A stretch of DNA of 64,000 nucleotides, from NCBI RefSeq assembly GCF_000222765.1, contig NZ_AFUE01000006.1, forward strand, positions 186,001 to 250,000, written 5' to 3'. A program made the position numbers and the translations under genes. The notes below the pieces were generated by a model, which worked only from the letters and a program-made list of their open reading frames with translations, did no database searches and had not been told where the DNA came from. Of this stretch, positions 54,527 through 63,397 are shown in pieces. Position 1 is the stretch's first letter. Each line of letters opens with the position of its first letter. The DNA is from Streptococcus cristatus ATCC 51100 (lineage in GTDB: Bacteria; Bacillota; Bacilli; Lactobacillales; Streptococcaceae).

Positions 54527-56776
54527 TTAATCTTTTTGAATTTTTTTCAGGCTTGATACGCCTAAGGTTCCCAGAACCAGTCCGAAGAGGGAAAGAAGGA
54601 TAGGATTCTTGCTTCCTGTTTTTGGAAGAGTTCCTTGTTTGCTTGCTACTTCTGTCGGACGAACCTGTGCTGGAGCTTGATAGGTTGCCTTATTTGCTGC
54701 TGGCTGAGCTGTATTTGGCTTCTCAACAGAAGGTTCTTCTTGTGGTTTTGTCTCAGGCACAACTGGATGATTAGGTTGGCTAGGAACTACTGGACTGCTT
54801 GGTCTTGTTGGAACTTTTGGATTAGTTGGGTTAGTTGGGTTAGTCGGATTGGTTGGGTTTGCTGGATTGCTCTGTCCAGGCTTAGAGGCAGCATCTTTTG
54901 GATCAGTGCCCTGCTGGATTTCCTCGATATCTGTGTAACCATCTCCATCTGTATCCTTGCTAGCAGACATAGAAATCGTGCGAGAATTTGGATTGATTGC
55001 TGCATAAGCGGTCAAATCTGCACTTTCCAGATATTCTGCAAAGGCCACGTCCATAGATGGCCCTTCCTCACGCGCACCACCCAGCATGGTATAACCATCA
55101 CCACCAGCTGCTAGGAAGTCATTGGTTGTCAGGTAATAAGTCTTAGCCAAGTCAAGGGCTTCATAAGCACCTGTTTCTTTATTTTTGATTTCAATGCGAA
55201 GGATCCGTTTCTCTGCTGGCAGAGTTGTGTCATAGTAAACTTTGGCACCAGAGACTTGCAAGAAACCGCCGCTTGGCTCTAGCAATGGTTGGCCGTTTTC
55301 ATCCAAGACAGGTTTTCCATCTTTTTCTTGCAGGATTGAGCCTAAAGATTTGGCAAACATATCTGCGATATTCTGACCTGTTACCTTAATTTGAGAAATG
55401 GTGTTACCGAATGGCAATACAGCGATGACATTTCCCTTTGTGATGGGCTTGTCTTTGGCAATGGTTTCCCGTAGGCCGCCACCATTGGTCACAGCCAAGT
55501 CTGTTTTGTTGGCAAAGCCTGTTTGGCCGTATTTGTAAAGGGCATCTGCTACTACATTTCCCAGATTGGTTTCTCGAACACGGACATTTTCACGGTCACC
55601 ATTAAGCTCCACAGGGCTATTAGACACGATTACCTTGGCATTTTCTGCATCGTATTTTTCCTTAATCTTCTTAACCATCTCTGCTACAACTGGGTCTGGA
55701 TTAGCTTTTTTAGCTGTTTCAGCCGGGATTTGCTGAGGATTGCCCAGAAGTTGGTTGGCCTTGAAAGTAACTTTACCGATATTATGCAAATAACTACCAG
55801 TCTGGTTGTAGGTTACATTTTCACCATAAGTAGTGGACTCTACTGTGTGAGAATGGCCGTCAATCACTGTTACGCGCTTGCCCTTCAGCTTGGCATTTTT
55901 AGAAAGAGCTTCAGCCAAGGTAGAACCGCGCCATTCAACTGGTGTCGTAGTATCCACACCCAAGTGAGCCAGAACGACATAGTTTTTGTAAGTCTTGCCT
56001 TCAGCTGCTGCACGCGCTTCAACTTCGTCAATCACCCGATTAACCTCTGTAATTGGATCCGCGAAAGTCACACCTTGAATATTTTTTGGGTGAGTTTTTG
56101 TAGCTGTCTCAGGAGTAGTTACCCCGATTACGACAAATTCATCACCTTCTACATTCTTATCCTTGTCCACAATAGTGGATGCTTGGAAGACACGGGCATT
56201 GTTGGCATAAGTATTAGCACTGAGAAGGGGGAAATTGAGGATTTCTTTGTATTTTTTAGCCTCATCCAAACCAAAGTCAAATTCATGGTTACCGACCGCC
56301 ATAGCATCATAGCCGATTTCATTGAGGATCTTCGCACGTTCTTCCCCTTTTGAACTATTTGAAATTGGCAGACCTTGGAAAGCATCTCCTGCATCTACAA
56401 CCAGCGTTTGAGGATTTTTCGCACGTTCTTCCTTGATAACTGTTGCGAGTTTGGCATCTCCGATAACACCTTTTTCTTCGACGATACGACCATGCACATC
56501 GTTTGTATGAAGAATGGTAGCTTCAGGCAAGCTTGCGTCGGACGCTCCTGATACATCTTGAGCATTAGCTGCGATGGCCGCATTAACACTAGCTTCATCG
56601 GCAGAAACTCCACCTGCTTGTGCCAAATCCGTTTCAGCCGGTTTTTGAGCTGGTTCGTTCACATTTGCCACAGCAGTTGCTGGCTGAACCTCATCCGCAG
56701 CAACTTGATGATCCAAAAAGGCAGGTGCCAACAGAACCGTCGACAAAACAGGTAAAATAAGATGCTTCTTTTTCAT
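54527..56776 (-). CDS. nt5e: Cell-wall-anchored ecto-5'-nucleotidase
   Basis: 749 residues. Signal peptide (LILPVLSTVLLAPAFLDHQVAA), then the UshA-type two-domain enzyme: metallophosphatase motifs LHTNDVHGR (near residue 88), DAGDAFQG, VGNHEFDFG, GHSHTVEST; the C-terminal substrate domain with LAVTNGGGLRETI and TTNDFLAAGGDGYTML. Then a calcium-binding KDTDGDGYTDIEE motif, an Asn-Pro-Thr repeat linker and a Pro-rich segment, ending in LPKTGSKN, a hydrophobic segment and KKIQKD for sortase A. It would release adenosine from extracellular AMP/ADP/ATP. The S. sanguinis homologue (Nt5e) lowers platelet aggregation and is a virulence factor. Confidence 0.93.
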   Translation of the reverse strand: MKKKHLILPVLSTVLLAPAFLDHQVAADEVQPATAVANVNEPAQKPAETDLAQAGGVSADEASVNAAIAANAQDVSGASDASLPEATILHTNDVHGRIVEEKGVIGDAKLATVIKEERAKNPQTLVVDAGDAFQGLPISNSSKGEERAKILNEIGYDAMAVGNHEFDFGLDEAKKYKEILNFPLLSANTYANNARVFQASTIVDKDKNVEGDEFVVIGVTTPETATKTHPKNIQGVTFADPITEVNRVIDEVEARAAAEGKTYKNYVVLAHLGVDTTTPVEWRGSTLAEALSKNAKLKGKRVTVIDGHSHTVESTTYGENVTYNQTGSYLHNIGKVTFKANQLLGNPQQIPAETAKKANPDPVVAEMVKKIKEKYDAENAKVIVSNSPVELNGDRENVRVRETNLGNVVADALYKYGQTGFANKTDLAVTNGGGLRETIAKDKPITKGNVIAVLPFGNTISQIKVTGQNIADMFAKSLGSILQEKDGKPVLDENGQPLLEPSGGFLQVSGAKVYYDTTLPAEKRILRIEIKNKETGAYEALDLAKTYYLTTNDFLAAGGDGYTMLGGAREEGPSMDVAFAEYLESADLTAYAAINPNSRTISMSASKDTDGDGYTDIEEIQQGTDPKDAASKPGQSNPANPTNPTNPTNPTNPKVPTRPSSPVVPSQPNHPVVPETKPQEEPSVEKPNTAQPAANKATYQAPAQVRPTEVASKQGTLPKTGSKNPILLSLFGLVLGTLGVSSLKKIQKD

Positions 56777-56868
56777 AAATAAAAGCTCCAGTCTATGTTT
56801 TTTCTACTATTATACTGTTTTTATTGTAAAAAGGGAATGCCTTTTCAAAGAATCCTTCTTCTTAATAC

Positions 56869-56898
56869 GAAAAACGTTCCAAAATGAAATGGAACGTT
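56869..56898 (-). terminator. Intrinsic terminator of pyrC
   Basis: AACGTTCCA (56873-56881) pairs perfectly with TGGAACGTT (56890-56898) and is followed by TTTCG on the minus strand. Confidence 0.85.
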
Positions 56899-56917
56899 GA
56901 GTTTATATGAATGTCTG

Positions 56918-58186
56918 CTAGGCTTGGAAGACGATTTCTCCATCGCAGATAGTATATTTGACTTGGCCTTTCAGCTCTTCTCCAACAAAAGGTGAATTAG
57001 CTGCCTTGGAGGCAAAATGGTCGGAAACCAGACGGTCAGCCTTAGGATCGAAAATAGTGATATCAGCAGGGCCTTCTTCGGCTAGAAAACCAGCATTAAA
57101 ATCATAGAGACTAGCTGGATTGACCGTCATCTTTTCTAAGAGCTCCATGAGGCTAAGATGACCAGCCTCTACCAAGTAGGTCAGTCCCAGAGAAAGCGAA
57201 GTCTCAAGACCAGTCATACCAGAAGGCGCCTGAGTGATATCTGCTACATTTTTCTCATCAGCGTGATGCGGAGCATGGTCCGTCGCAATAACAGAAATGA
57301 CACCAGACTTGAGTCCCTCGATAACTGCCAGACGGTCCGATTCTAAGCGCAGAGGCGGATTCATTTTAGCATTGCTACCCTTGGTCAATAGCAGAGCTTC
57401 TGTCTTAGAGAAGTGCTGAGGTGCTGCTTCAGCAGTGACTTGAGCACCTAGCTTCTGAGCGAATTCGACCACCTTTACACTCTCAGCCTTGGACAAATGC
57501 TGGATATGCACATGAGCCTTGGCATCATAAGCAATCATGACATCGCGGGCAATCATGCTGTATTCTGCCACACCTGTCGCGCCACAGATATGAAAATGCT
57601 CTTTGGCGATATGCTCATTGAAACCGAGTATGCCATTGAGATTAGGGTCTTCCTCGTGCAAGCTGATAAAGGTGTTATTTTTACGCGCTTCTACGAGGGC
57701 TTGGCGGACAATGCCAGCATTGGTCAGCGGAATTCCGTCATCTGAGAAACCTACTGCACCAGCTGCCAAGAGATCTTTGAAGTCTGTCAAATGCTGGCCA
57801 TCAAAATTCTCTGTAATTGTTGCAACCGACTTGATATGGATATTTTCCCGACTAGCCGACTCCAGTACTTCTTTCAGAGTTTCAACCGTAGAGATAGTCG
57901 GATTAGTATTGGCCATCATAACAACTGTCGTAAAGCCACCTGCTGCTGCTGCCAAGGCTCCCGTGTGAATGTCTTCTTTATGAGTCTGACCTGGCTCCCG
58001 GAAGTGAACGTGAATGTCGACCAGACCGGGGGCAACGACCAAACCACTAGCATCTAGGACTTGGGCATCAGCCGCTTCCAGATTTTGGCCGATTTTGACA
58101 ATTTTCTTGCCCTCCACCAGCACATCGCACACTTGATCCAGACCAGACTTAGGATCCATTACACGGCCATTCTTGATTAGTAGCAT
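56918..58186 (-). CDS. pyrC: Dihydroorotase
   Basis: 422 residues, class I amidohydrolase. Metal-binding [15 protein letters not shown] (residue ~58, HxH), [10 protein letters not shown], Asp and His ligands in HEEDPNLNG and [10 protein letters not shown], and [12 protein letters not shown] near 303. It closes carbamoyl-aspartate to dihydroorotate in pyrimidine synthesis. AAAGGAG precedes the ATG. It is the third gene of a ung-mutT-pyrC unit. Confidence 0.95.
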   Translation of the reverse strand: MLLIKNGRVMDPKSGLDQVCDVLVEGKKIVKIGQNLEAADAQVLDASGLVVAPGLVDIHVHFREPGQTHKEDIHTGALAAAAGGFTTVVMMANTNPTISTVETLKEVLESASRENIHIKSVATITENFDGQHLTDFKDLLAAGAVGFSDDGIPLTNAGIVRQALVEARKNNTFISLHEEDPNLNGILGFNEHIAKEHFHICGATGVAEYSMIARDVMIAYDAKAHVHIQHLSKAESVKVVEFAQKLGAQVTAEAAPQHFSKTEALLLTKGSNAKMNPPLRLESDRLAVIEGLKSGVISVIATDHAPHHADEKNVADITQAPSGMTGLETSLSLGLTYLVEAGHLSLMELLEKMTVNPASLYDFNAGFLAEEGPADITIFDPKADRLVSDHFASKAANSPFVGEELKGQVKYTICDGEIVFQA

Positions 58187-58198
58187 TTTGTATCTCCT

Positions 58199-58663
58199 TT
58201 ATTCGTAAAAATCGACCTGCGTGTCGAGCAGTTTATCACCATCATAAACAAATTTGGCTGAAAAGAAGGGCTTATCCTCCAGTAGCCACTCAACAAAGGT
58301 ATGATCTCCTTCCCAAGTCGGCTTTGAAAGAACCTGATCGTAAGGCACCCATTCCAAAGTACCTTCATTGCAATCAATCAACTCTCCTTCAAACTCCGTC
58401 ACCTTGAAAACATAAGTGTACCAGTCCAAGTCGGGAGTGAATTCTGGAAAAGTAATAATACCTTTTAGGACAGGCTTGGCCTTTAGTCCTGTTTCCTCTA
58501 GAATCTCGCGTGCCGCGCATTCCTGCGGGGTTTCTCCTCGCTCTAACTTACCACCGACTCCAATCCATTTCCCAGCATGAACATCGTTGGGCTTTTTGTT
58601 GCGATGCAGCATGAGAAACTCCCGGCCATTATCGATATAACAAATCGTTGCTAACTGAACCAT
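58199..58663 (-). CDS. mutX: NUDIX hydrolase, MutT/MutX-like 8-oxo-dGTP diphosphatase
   Basis: 154 residues from MVQLATICYI with AGGAGG at the optimum distance; a longer start is not supported. The Nudix box GKLERGETPQECAAREILEETG is complete by pieces (GKLERGETPQ at residue ~42, REILEETGL). The protein resembles streptococcal MutX, which removes 8-oxo-dGTP. It lies between ung (eight bases upstream) and pyrC (12 bases downstream), making a coherent DNA-damage and nucleotide operon. Confidence 0.9.
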   Translation of the reverse strand: MVQLATICYIDNGREFLMLHRNKKPNDVHAGKWIGVGGKLERGETPQECAAREILEETGLKAKPVLKGIITFPEFTPDLDWYTYVFKVTEFEGELIDCNEGTLEWVPYDQVLSKPTWEGDHTFVEWLLEDKPFFSAKFVYDGDKLLDTQVDFYE

Positions 58664-58671
58664 ACTACCTC

Positions 58672-59325
58672 CTAAGCTAACCAATCAATAGGTTCCAAGC
58701 CATTAGCCACTAAAAAATCATTAGTCCGTGAAAAGGGTTTGCTGCCAAAGAAGCCACGGTAGGCAGACAGCGGACTTGGGTGAGCCGACTCGATAATCAA
58801 ATGTTGGGAATTGATAATCAGGGCTTTTTTCTTGCGGGCGTAAGACCCCCATAGTATAAAGACAACTGGATCTGACTTTGCATTGACAACCTTGATAATA
58901 GCATCTGTAAAAGGCTCCCAGATTAAGCCAGCATGCGCATTGGCTTGACCAGCAGGCACTGTCAGCCCAGCATTGAGCAAGAGAACACCTTGCTGAGCCC
59001 AAGACGTCAAATCATGCGACTCCTTCACGCCGATATCATCGGCCAGTTCTTTGAGAATATTCTGTAAAGAAGGCGGAGCTGGAATGTCATCAGGCACCGA
59101 AAAACTCAAGCCCTGTGCCTGTCTCGGTCCGTGGTAGGGATCCTGCCCCAAAATAACCACCTTAACATCTGCTAAATCTGTCGTCTGAATCGCATTAAAC
59201 ACCTTTTCCCGAGGTGGGTAAATGGTTCCCGAAGCATACACTTCGTCTAAAAAATGATTGATTTTTGCAAAATAACCTTCTGGCAGCTGCTCCTTAATCA
59301 AAGCGTGCCAAGCTGAATGCTGCAT
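58672..59325 (-). CDS. ung: Uracil-DNA glycosylase
   Basis: 217 residues from MQHSAWH with AAGGAG upstream. Family 1 UDG motifs: [17 protein letters not shown] (catalytic Asp, residue ~64), [12 protein letters not shown], and the Leu-intercalation loop [13 protein letters not shown] near residue 183. It removes uracil from DNA. The first 32 bases of its initiation region are duplicated at 60107-60138, a recombination scar. The extra 13 upstream codons of the longer frame fall in the preceding gene. Confidence 0.95.
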   Translation of the reverse strand: MQHSAWHALIKEQLPEGYFAKINHFLDEVYASGTIYPPREKVFNAIQTTDLADVKVVILGQDPYHGPRQAQGLSFSVPDDIPAPPSLQNILKELADDIGVKESHDLTSWAQQGVLLLNAGLTVPAGQANAHAGLIWEPFTDAIIKVVNAKSDPVVFILWGSYARKKKALIINSQHLIIESAHPSPLSAYRGFFGSKPFSRTNDFLVANGLEPIDWLA

Positions 59326-59337
59326 ATCTGTCTCCTT
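59306..59337 (-). repeat. 32-bp ung initiation region, native copy
   Basis: Identical to 60107-60138. It spans the Shine-Dalgarno AAGGAG, the start codon and the first six codons of ung, and overlaps the stop codon of the 210-aa gene. Confidence 0.85.
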
Positions 59338-59968
59338 ACGTCTCAATTTCACGAACTTGTTCATCTAGCTCTATGGCCGAATAATGGTCAGCTAGATAAG
59401 ATCTAAAGCGACTCCAATTTTTCTCTTTATATTTAAGTGGCATAAACTGTTCCCTATAGTCTTGATTTCTGACAATAAGGAAGAACTTCGGTGGCAAAAA
59501 AGACTTGGATTTCTTGCCCTTGTATCGACTATATTTCTGATATTTATTCAAGAAAATCTGCCAAATTTGAGAATCCATCTTCCTAAAACAGAAATAGTTG
59601 TGATAAGTAATGAGGCAATTCTTATAAGTCAAAAGCTTTAATTCTTTGTCATAAAAGTCAGCCTCCTCTTCTATTGTTTCAAAATCAGGAGTTGGGGATA
59701 ATTCCTCCGTCATTCTCTTAAGATATTTTCTATGCCTGCTGATATGCTCAGTTAATTCAAGAAATCGAACAAAAGCGAAACCAGAAATAATAATTCCACA
59801 AACAACCTCTACAAAAGCACTTTTTCTCTCGCTCTTACTTGCTGCTTCCCATACAAATCCACTTCCTATATAATTCAAATAGGAAAAAGCAAAAACAGTC
59901 AGCAAGATCAAAAGTAATAGAAAGAAAATTTTATATATAAAATTTAAAAATAAACTTCTCTTTATCAT
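59336..59968 (-). CDS. Membrane protein of unknown function, 210 aa, probable insertion
   Basis: 210 residues: a basic start ([10 protein letters not shown]), two membrane segments ([18 protein letters not shown] and [17 protein letters not shown]), then a soluble cytoplasmic part with many Lys, Tyr and Phe ([19 protein letters not shown] and [13 protein letters not shown]). It is AT-rich compared with the neighbouring ung. The 32-bp repeat flanks it on both sides (the TAA overlaps one copy), so it appears to have been inserted together with the gene-tail remnant upstream. No good Shine-Dalgarno and no family recognised. Confidence 0.55.
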   Translation of the reverse strand: MIKRSLFLNFIYKIFFLLLLILLTVFAFSYLNYIGSGFVWEAASKSERKSAFVEVVCGIIISGFAFVRFLELTEHISRHRKYLKRMTEELSPTPDFETIEEEADFYDKELKLLTYKNCLITYHNYFCFRKMDSQIWQIFLNKYQKYSRYKGKKSKSFLPPKFFLIVRNQDYREQFMPLKYKEKNWSRFRSYLADHYSAIELDEQVREIET

Positions 59969-60018
59969 AATATTTTAGAGACAACCTCCTTGGAACAAGG
60001 CAATAAGCATTTCTTTTT

Positions 60019-60126
60019 CTATCTAATCCATCTAAGCGCTCTTCTTAGTTCTGTGGTGCCATTTTCTAGAAAACAAGAACCATGGGCTAGGATGATTTTT
60101 TCTGGTTGCCAAGCTGAATGCTGCAT
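60019..60126 (-). pseudogene. Chimeric remnant: ung initiation region fused to a foreign gene tail
   Basis: The start and first six codons (MQHSAW) are those of ung, and the following 29 residues (QPEKIILAHGSCFLENG, then TTELRRALRWIR and TAG) resemble the C-terminus of a metallo-beta-lactamase-fold (DUF4336-like) protein. A 35-residue product with a proper Shine-Dalgarno could in principle be made. The call as a tail is by resemblance only. Confidence 0.6.
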
Positions 60127-60138
60127 ATCTGTCTCCTT
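60107..60138 (-). repeat. 32-bp duplication of the ung initiation region, second copy
   Basis: A perfect direct copy of 59306-59337, 801 bases apart, in the same orientation. The sequence beyond (AAAAAT towards 60145) differs. Confidence 0.85.
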
Positions 60139-60185
60139 TTTATTTTACATTCCATACCTATAGGCAACTAAGCTGACAAGTCTAG

Positions 60186-61712
60186 TTAGACCTTCTTTTC
60201 CCAAAATTTCATGCGAGTCAAGTCGAGCGGATATTGGGTCAAGCCAACAGCAGATAAAATCAAAATCTGTGGCAAAAACTGAATCAGGTATCGCGTCTTG
60301 CCTCCTTCGAAAATCTGCAGAAAGAGCAGGCCACCGAAAACTGCCAAGCTTAAAAAATTCAAGGAATCGTTTGGTCGATATTTCCAAAGGGCAAAGACCA
60401 GCCCCAAAGCCATGACAATCCAAACTGCCTGCTTGAGTAGCGAATAAAATCGAAAACTATTCTTATCAGAATTGAGGAAAAAGTCACGGATAAACTGGGC
60501 GAATGCATTGTCTTTTGTGAACTCATAAAGCGGTGAAATATAAGGTGTCTTTTCATTTTCAACACTGCGATAGAGCCAACCCAAGTTTCCTTCAGCAACT
60601 GTCAAAGAGTGTTTATAATACAGGTGTTGTAGAAAGGTCAGCGGGGTGTATTCTTTCAGACGGCGCTTGATTTCTTTGATGACATTTTCCTTGGCAAACA
60701 TGCCGTTATTGTAGTCAGCTCGCTTGTCAGGTTCGACGTATTGCAAGAGCCCTTCCTTCATGTCTTCCTGATCGTGACCGATATTGGTTAGGCCCAGATT
60801 GATGAAAAGTAGTGGCCCTTTGGCCAGTCCTTGGCCTTGGATGATCGGCACTTCTGTCTGGTGAGCCAGACTATAATGAAGTGGAAGGTAGCCTGCTGAA
60901 AAGCTTAGAGCAAAGACCGCCGCAGTCAAGAAAAACTTGTTCCAGTTTTGTCTCAAAAACAAAACTCCAAAAACAGCAATCAATAGAATCATCACTGTCG
61001 GACGAATCAAAAAGGCAAGACTGGTCAGAATCCCTAATAAAAGGCCTCTAGAAATGATTTGGCGACTATTCCCCTTATTTTCCAACAGACTCAGAGCCAG
61101 AAAAATCTGTAGACTAATCAAAGGCAAGGGAGGAATGTCCGTGTACATAGACATGTAGTAAGGCGAAAATCCGACCAAGGTCACATAAAGACTAAAAACC
61201 GCATCGGCTGTAGCCTGCGAAAAATACCGTTGACAGCCTTTGTAGAGGATCCAAGACGCAATATTGACGTAAAAAAGATTGAGTCCCTGCATAATCCAAA
61301 GAGCCGCTTCACCAAAAAGATTAAAGAAAAAGCGCTCATAGAGAAAGAGGGGCAGATTATTAGGATTGCGCGTTAGATAGCTGGAAATAGAGGACTCCTT
61401 CAGGTACTTGAAAGCCCCTGTGAAAACCACCGCTGCGTCCCGTCGAATCAAAAGCTCAGCCGATAGGAGCATGATGAGCTGAAAAAGGAGAGCTGCTAAA
61501 GCAATGGCCAGCTTGTGCCTCATCAAAAAATGATAAGACTTTTTAAGCTGAAACCGATAGCGATTCGCTAGGATTGCCAAGACTCCAAACAAAATCAGAG
61601 CCAAGCTACTTAACTGCGACACATGAAAAATAGCTGTAAACAGCCAATGAAGACTCAATACCAGCATGATTTTTTGCAGAATCAAAAAAGTGATATGATA
61701 AATCTTAGACAT
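60186..61712 (-). CDS. Polytopic membrane glycosyltransferase-like protein, GT-C type
   Basis: 508 residues with about eleven to thirteen membrane segments. Near the N-terminus of the main body, after SAELLIRRDAAVVFTGA, the pattern YLTRNPNNLPLFLYERFFF and then MYTDIPPLPLISLQI looks like GT-C enzymes of the ArnT/PMT type, in which the first external loop carries acidic residues. A large external domain (residues ~300-420, NLGLTNIGHDQEDMKEG...) precedes the last three segments. It probably transfers a lipid-linked sugar outside the membrane. The gene is leaderless by position of an extended -10. Its 3' end is near the rearranged ung region. Confidence 0.75.
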   Translation of the reverse strand: MSKIYHITFLILQKIMLVLSLHWLFTAIFHVSQLSSLALILFGVLAILANRYRFQLKKSYHFLMRHKLAIALAALLFQLIMLLSAELLIRRDAAVVFTGAFKYLKESSISSYLTRNPNNLPLFLYERFFFNLFGEAALWIMQGLNLFYVNIASWILYKGCQRYFSQATADAVFSLYVTLVGFSPYYMSMYTDIPPLPLISLQIFLALSLLENKGNSRQIISRGLLLGILTSLAFLIRPTVMILLIAVFGVLFLRQNWNKFFLTAAVFALSFSAGYLPLHYSLAHQTEVPIIQGQGLAKGPLLFINLGLTNIGHDQEDMKEGLLQYVEPDKRADYNNGMFAKENVIKEIKRRLKEYTPLTFLQHLYYKHSLTVAEGNLGWLYRSVENEKTPYISPLYEFTKDNAFAQFIRDFFLNSDKNSFRFYSLLKQAVWIVMALGLVFALWKYRPNDSLNFLSLAVFGGLLFLQIFEGGKTRYLIQFLPQILILSAVGLTQYPLDLTRMKFWEKKV

Positions 61713-61727
61713 GGCTTTATTATAACA
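61713..61727 (-). promoter_or_regulatory. Extended -10 promoter of the GT-C gene, leaderless geometry
   Basis: TGT-TATAAT (61727-61719 on the minus strand), six bases (AAAGCC), then the ATG. Confidence 0.65.
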
Positions 61728-61824
61728 AAATCAGCCACTTTTTGCTATTTTAAAAAGTGAGCAGAGGCCAAGTAAATCCTAAAAAGGAGACAGAAACATG
61801 CTAGTCCCGCCTCCTCGTACCTTC

Positions 61825-62454
61825 TTAATTTTGCCAGTTTTCTTGATCGTCTTTAAACTTCTTCAGCAAAGTCAATCCTTCTGCATTGATGTAGCCTTCT
61901 TGCTCAGCCAAGTGGATAAGCTCTGTGTAGTTAGACAAGGTCACCAACTTCACGCCTGCATCCGCAAAGTTCTTATCCGCCTTTGGCAATTCGTAGGTGA
62001 AAATGGCTGCGGCACCGATTACATCTGCTCCTTCACGCTTAGCTGCCGCAATAGCATCCAAGACAGAGCCGCCAGTGGAAATCAAATCTTCAATCACAAC
62101 CATCTTTTGACCAGGAGCTACCCGGCCTTCAATCTGATTGCCCGCCCCGTGATCTTTTGGTTTACTGCGGATATAGGCAAAAGGCAGATTCATCTTGTCG
62201 GCAATGATAGCACCGTGAGGAATACCCGCCGTTGCTGTCCCCGCGATCACTTCCACATCAGGAAATTCCGCACGAATCTTTTCAACAAAGCCATTTTCGA
62301 TCAAAGTTCTAGTCTCTGGGTAGGCCAAAGTCACTCGGTTATCTGTATAAATCGGTGATTTAATCCCAGAAGCCCAAGTAAAAGGCTCCTCTGGTTTCAA
62401 GTAAACCGCTTTGATTTTCAACAAGTCGCGTGCAATATCGTTGGCTAAAGTCAT
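61825..62454 (-). CDS. pyrE: Orotate phosphoribosyltransferase
   Basis: 209 residues. PRPP loop [20 protein letters not shown] near residue 122; [48 protein letters not shown] (mobile loop). It makes OMP from orotate and PRPP. AGGAGTG precedes the ATG. It is 47 bases downstream of pyrF, under the same PyrR attenuator. Confidence 0.95.
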   Translation of the reverse strand: MTLANDIARDLLKIKAVYLKPEEPFTWASGIKSPIYTDNRVTLAYPETRTLIENGFVEKIRAEFPDVEVIAGTATAGIPHGAIIADKMNLPFAYIRSKPKDHGAGNQIEGRVAPGQKMVVIEDLISTGGSVLDAIAAAKREGADVIGAAAIFTYELPKADKNFADAGVKLVTLSNYTELIHLAEQEGYINAEGLTLLKKFKDDQENWQN

Positions 62455-62501
62455 TTTTCACTCCTTATACATCTGTTATTCGTTTCATTTGAAATTCTTA
62501 T

Positions 62502-63194
62502 TTAGCTATTCCACTGTTTCTTAATTTCGTGATAAGCATCCCAAGGATTTTCAGCCTGAATAATCGGGCGACCAACCACAATATAATTGCTGCCAATCTG
62601 ATGAGCTTCCTGCGGCGTCATGACCCGTTTTTGGTCACCTATTTCAGCACCTGCTGGCCGGATACCTGGCGTCACGCAAAGAAAATCGTCCGCCGTAGCT
62701 GCCTTGATGAGTTCAACTTCCAAAGCTGAGCAAACAACCCCATCCAGCCCAGCTTCCTTGGCCTTGCGGGCATAGTTAACAACCGATTCCTGCACGGTTG
62801 TTTGGATATTTTGACAGTCGCGCATATCTTCTTCACTGGTCGAAGTCAACTGGGTTACCGCTACCAGCTTCGCATTGTCACCGAGAACTTTTTTGGCCTC
62901 CCGCATCATCTCAACGCCGCCAGCCGCATGAACCGTCACCATATCAATACCAAATGTTCCCAAAACAGACATAGCTGAACGCACGGTATTAGGGATGTCG
63001 TGCAATTTCAAATCGAGGAAAATACTATGTCCCAAGCCTTTCAGATAATGCACAATTTCTGGACCAATAGCATAAAAGAATTCCATGCCGATTTTGACGT
63101 ACAGTTTTTCATCTTCAGGGAAATGCTCCAGAAAGTTTTTGACATCATCAAAAGATGGAAAGTCTAGGGCGATAATAGGACGTTCTTCACGCAT
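62502..63194 (-). CDS. pyrF: Orotidine-5'-phosphate decarboxylase
   Basis: 230 residues, TIM barrel. [11 protein letters not shown] (residue ~7), the catalytic [11 protein letters not shown] (Asp-Lys-Asp array near residue 61), [17 protein letters not shown] and VVGRPI with the phosphate-binding Gly/Arg. It makes UMP. AAGGAG precedes the ATG. It is the first gene after the attenuator and is co-transcribed with pyrE. Confidence 0.96.
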   Translation of the reverse strand: MREERPIIALDFPSFDDVKNFLEHFPEDEKLYVKIGMEFFYAIGPEIVHYLKGLGHSIFLDLKLHDIPNTVRSAMSVLGTFGIDMVTVHAAGGVEMMREAKKVLGDNAKLVAVTQLTSTSEEDMRDCQNIQTTVQESVVNYARKAKEAGLDGVVCSALEVELIKAATADDFLCVTPGIRPAGAEIGDQKRVMTPQEAHQIGSNYIVVGRPIIQAENPWDAYHEIKKQWNS

Positions 63195-63244
63195 GCAGTT
63201 CTTCTCCTTGCTTGTTACTTACTATAAAGATGATTACAATCATA

Positions 63245-63271
63245 GAAAAAACCTTGCCCGAGAGCAAGGTT
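63245..63271 (-). terminator. Attenuator terminator of pyrF-pyrE
   Basis: AACCTTGC (63264-63271 on the minus strand) pairs with GCAAGGTT (63250-63257), followed by TTTTTTC. It lies within the leader, upstream of the pyrF start codon. Confidence 0.9.
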
Positions 63272-63311
63272 ACACGAAAATGTGGCAAAATCTGCCATTT
63301 TAAACGTATGC

Positions 63312-63335
63312 GCCTTAGAGCCTCTCTGGACTTCT
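63312..63335 (-). promoter_or_regulatory. PyrR-binding element (pyrimidine attenuation)
   Basis: The minus-strand leader carries AGTCCAGAGAGGCT, the conserved PyrR anti-antiterminator loop of Firmicute pyr operons. UMP-bound PyrR would hold this loop and favour the downstream terminator. Confidence 0.88.
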
Positions 63336-63355
63336 TTAAAGGTTTTGTCTTAAAC

Positions 63356-63384
63356 ATTCTATAATTTACTGGGAAGTTTGTCAA
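63356..63384 (-). promoter_or_regulatory. pyrF promoter
   Basis: TTGACA (63379-63384), 17 bases, TAGAAT (63356-63361) on the minus strand. It lies between the pyrD stop and the PyrR element, giving a leader of about 155 bases. Confidence 0.85.
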
Positions 63385-63397
63385 GAGAAAATCAAGC

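Noticed and set aside
54635-55114. Open frame of 159 codons on the plus strand within the 5'-nucleotidase gene
   Set aside because: It is an antisense shadow; composition is rich in Cys and Trp because it is the complement of Pro/Thr/Asn repeats.
57603-57968. Open frame of 121 codons antisense to pyrC
   Set aside because: No Shine-Dalgarno and no recognisable features; pyrC is full length with all motifs.
58199-58215. TACGAATA with a T-run before pyrC, resembling the competence (ComX) cin-box
   Set aside because: The bases are the last codons and stop of the Nudix gene (Asp-Phe-Tyr-Glu-stop), and a start from this box would fall at or past the pyrC Shine-Dalgarno, so the match is most likely chance.
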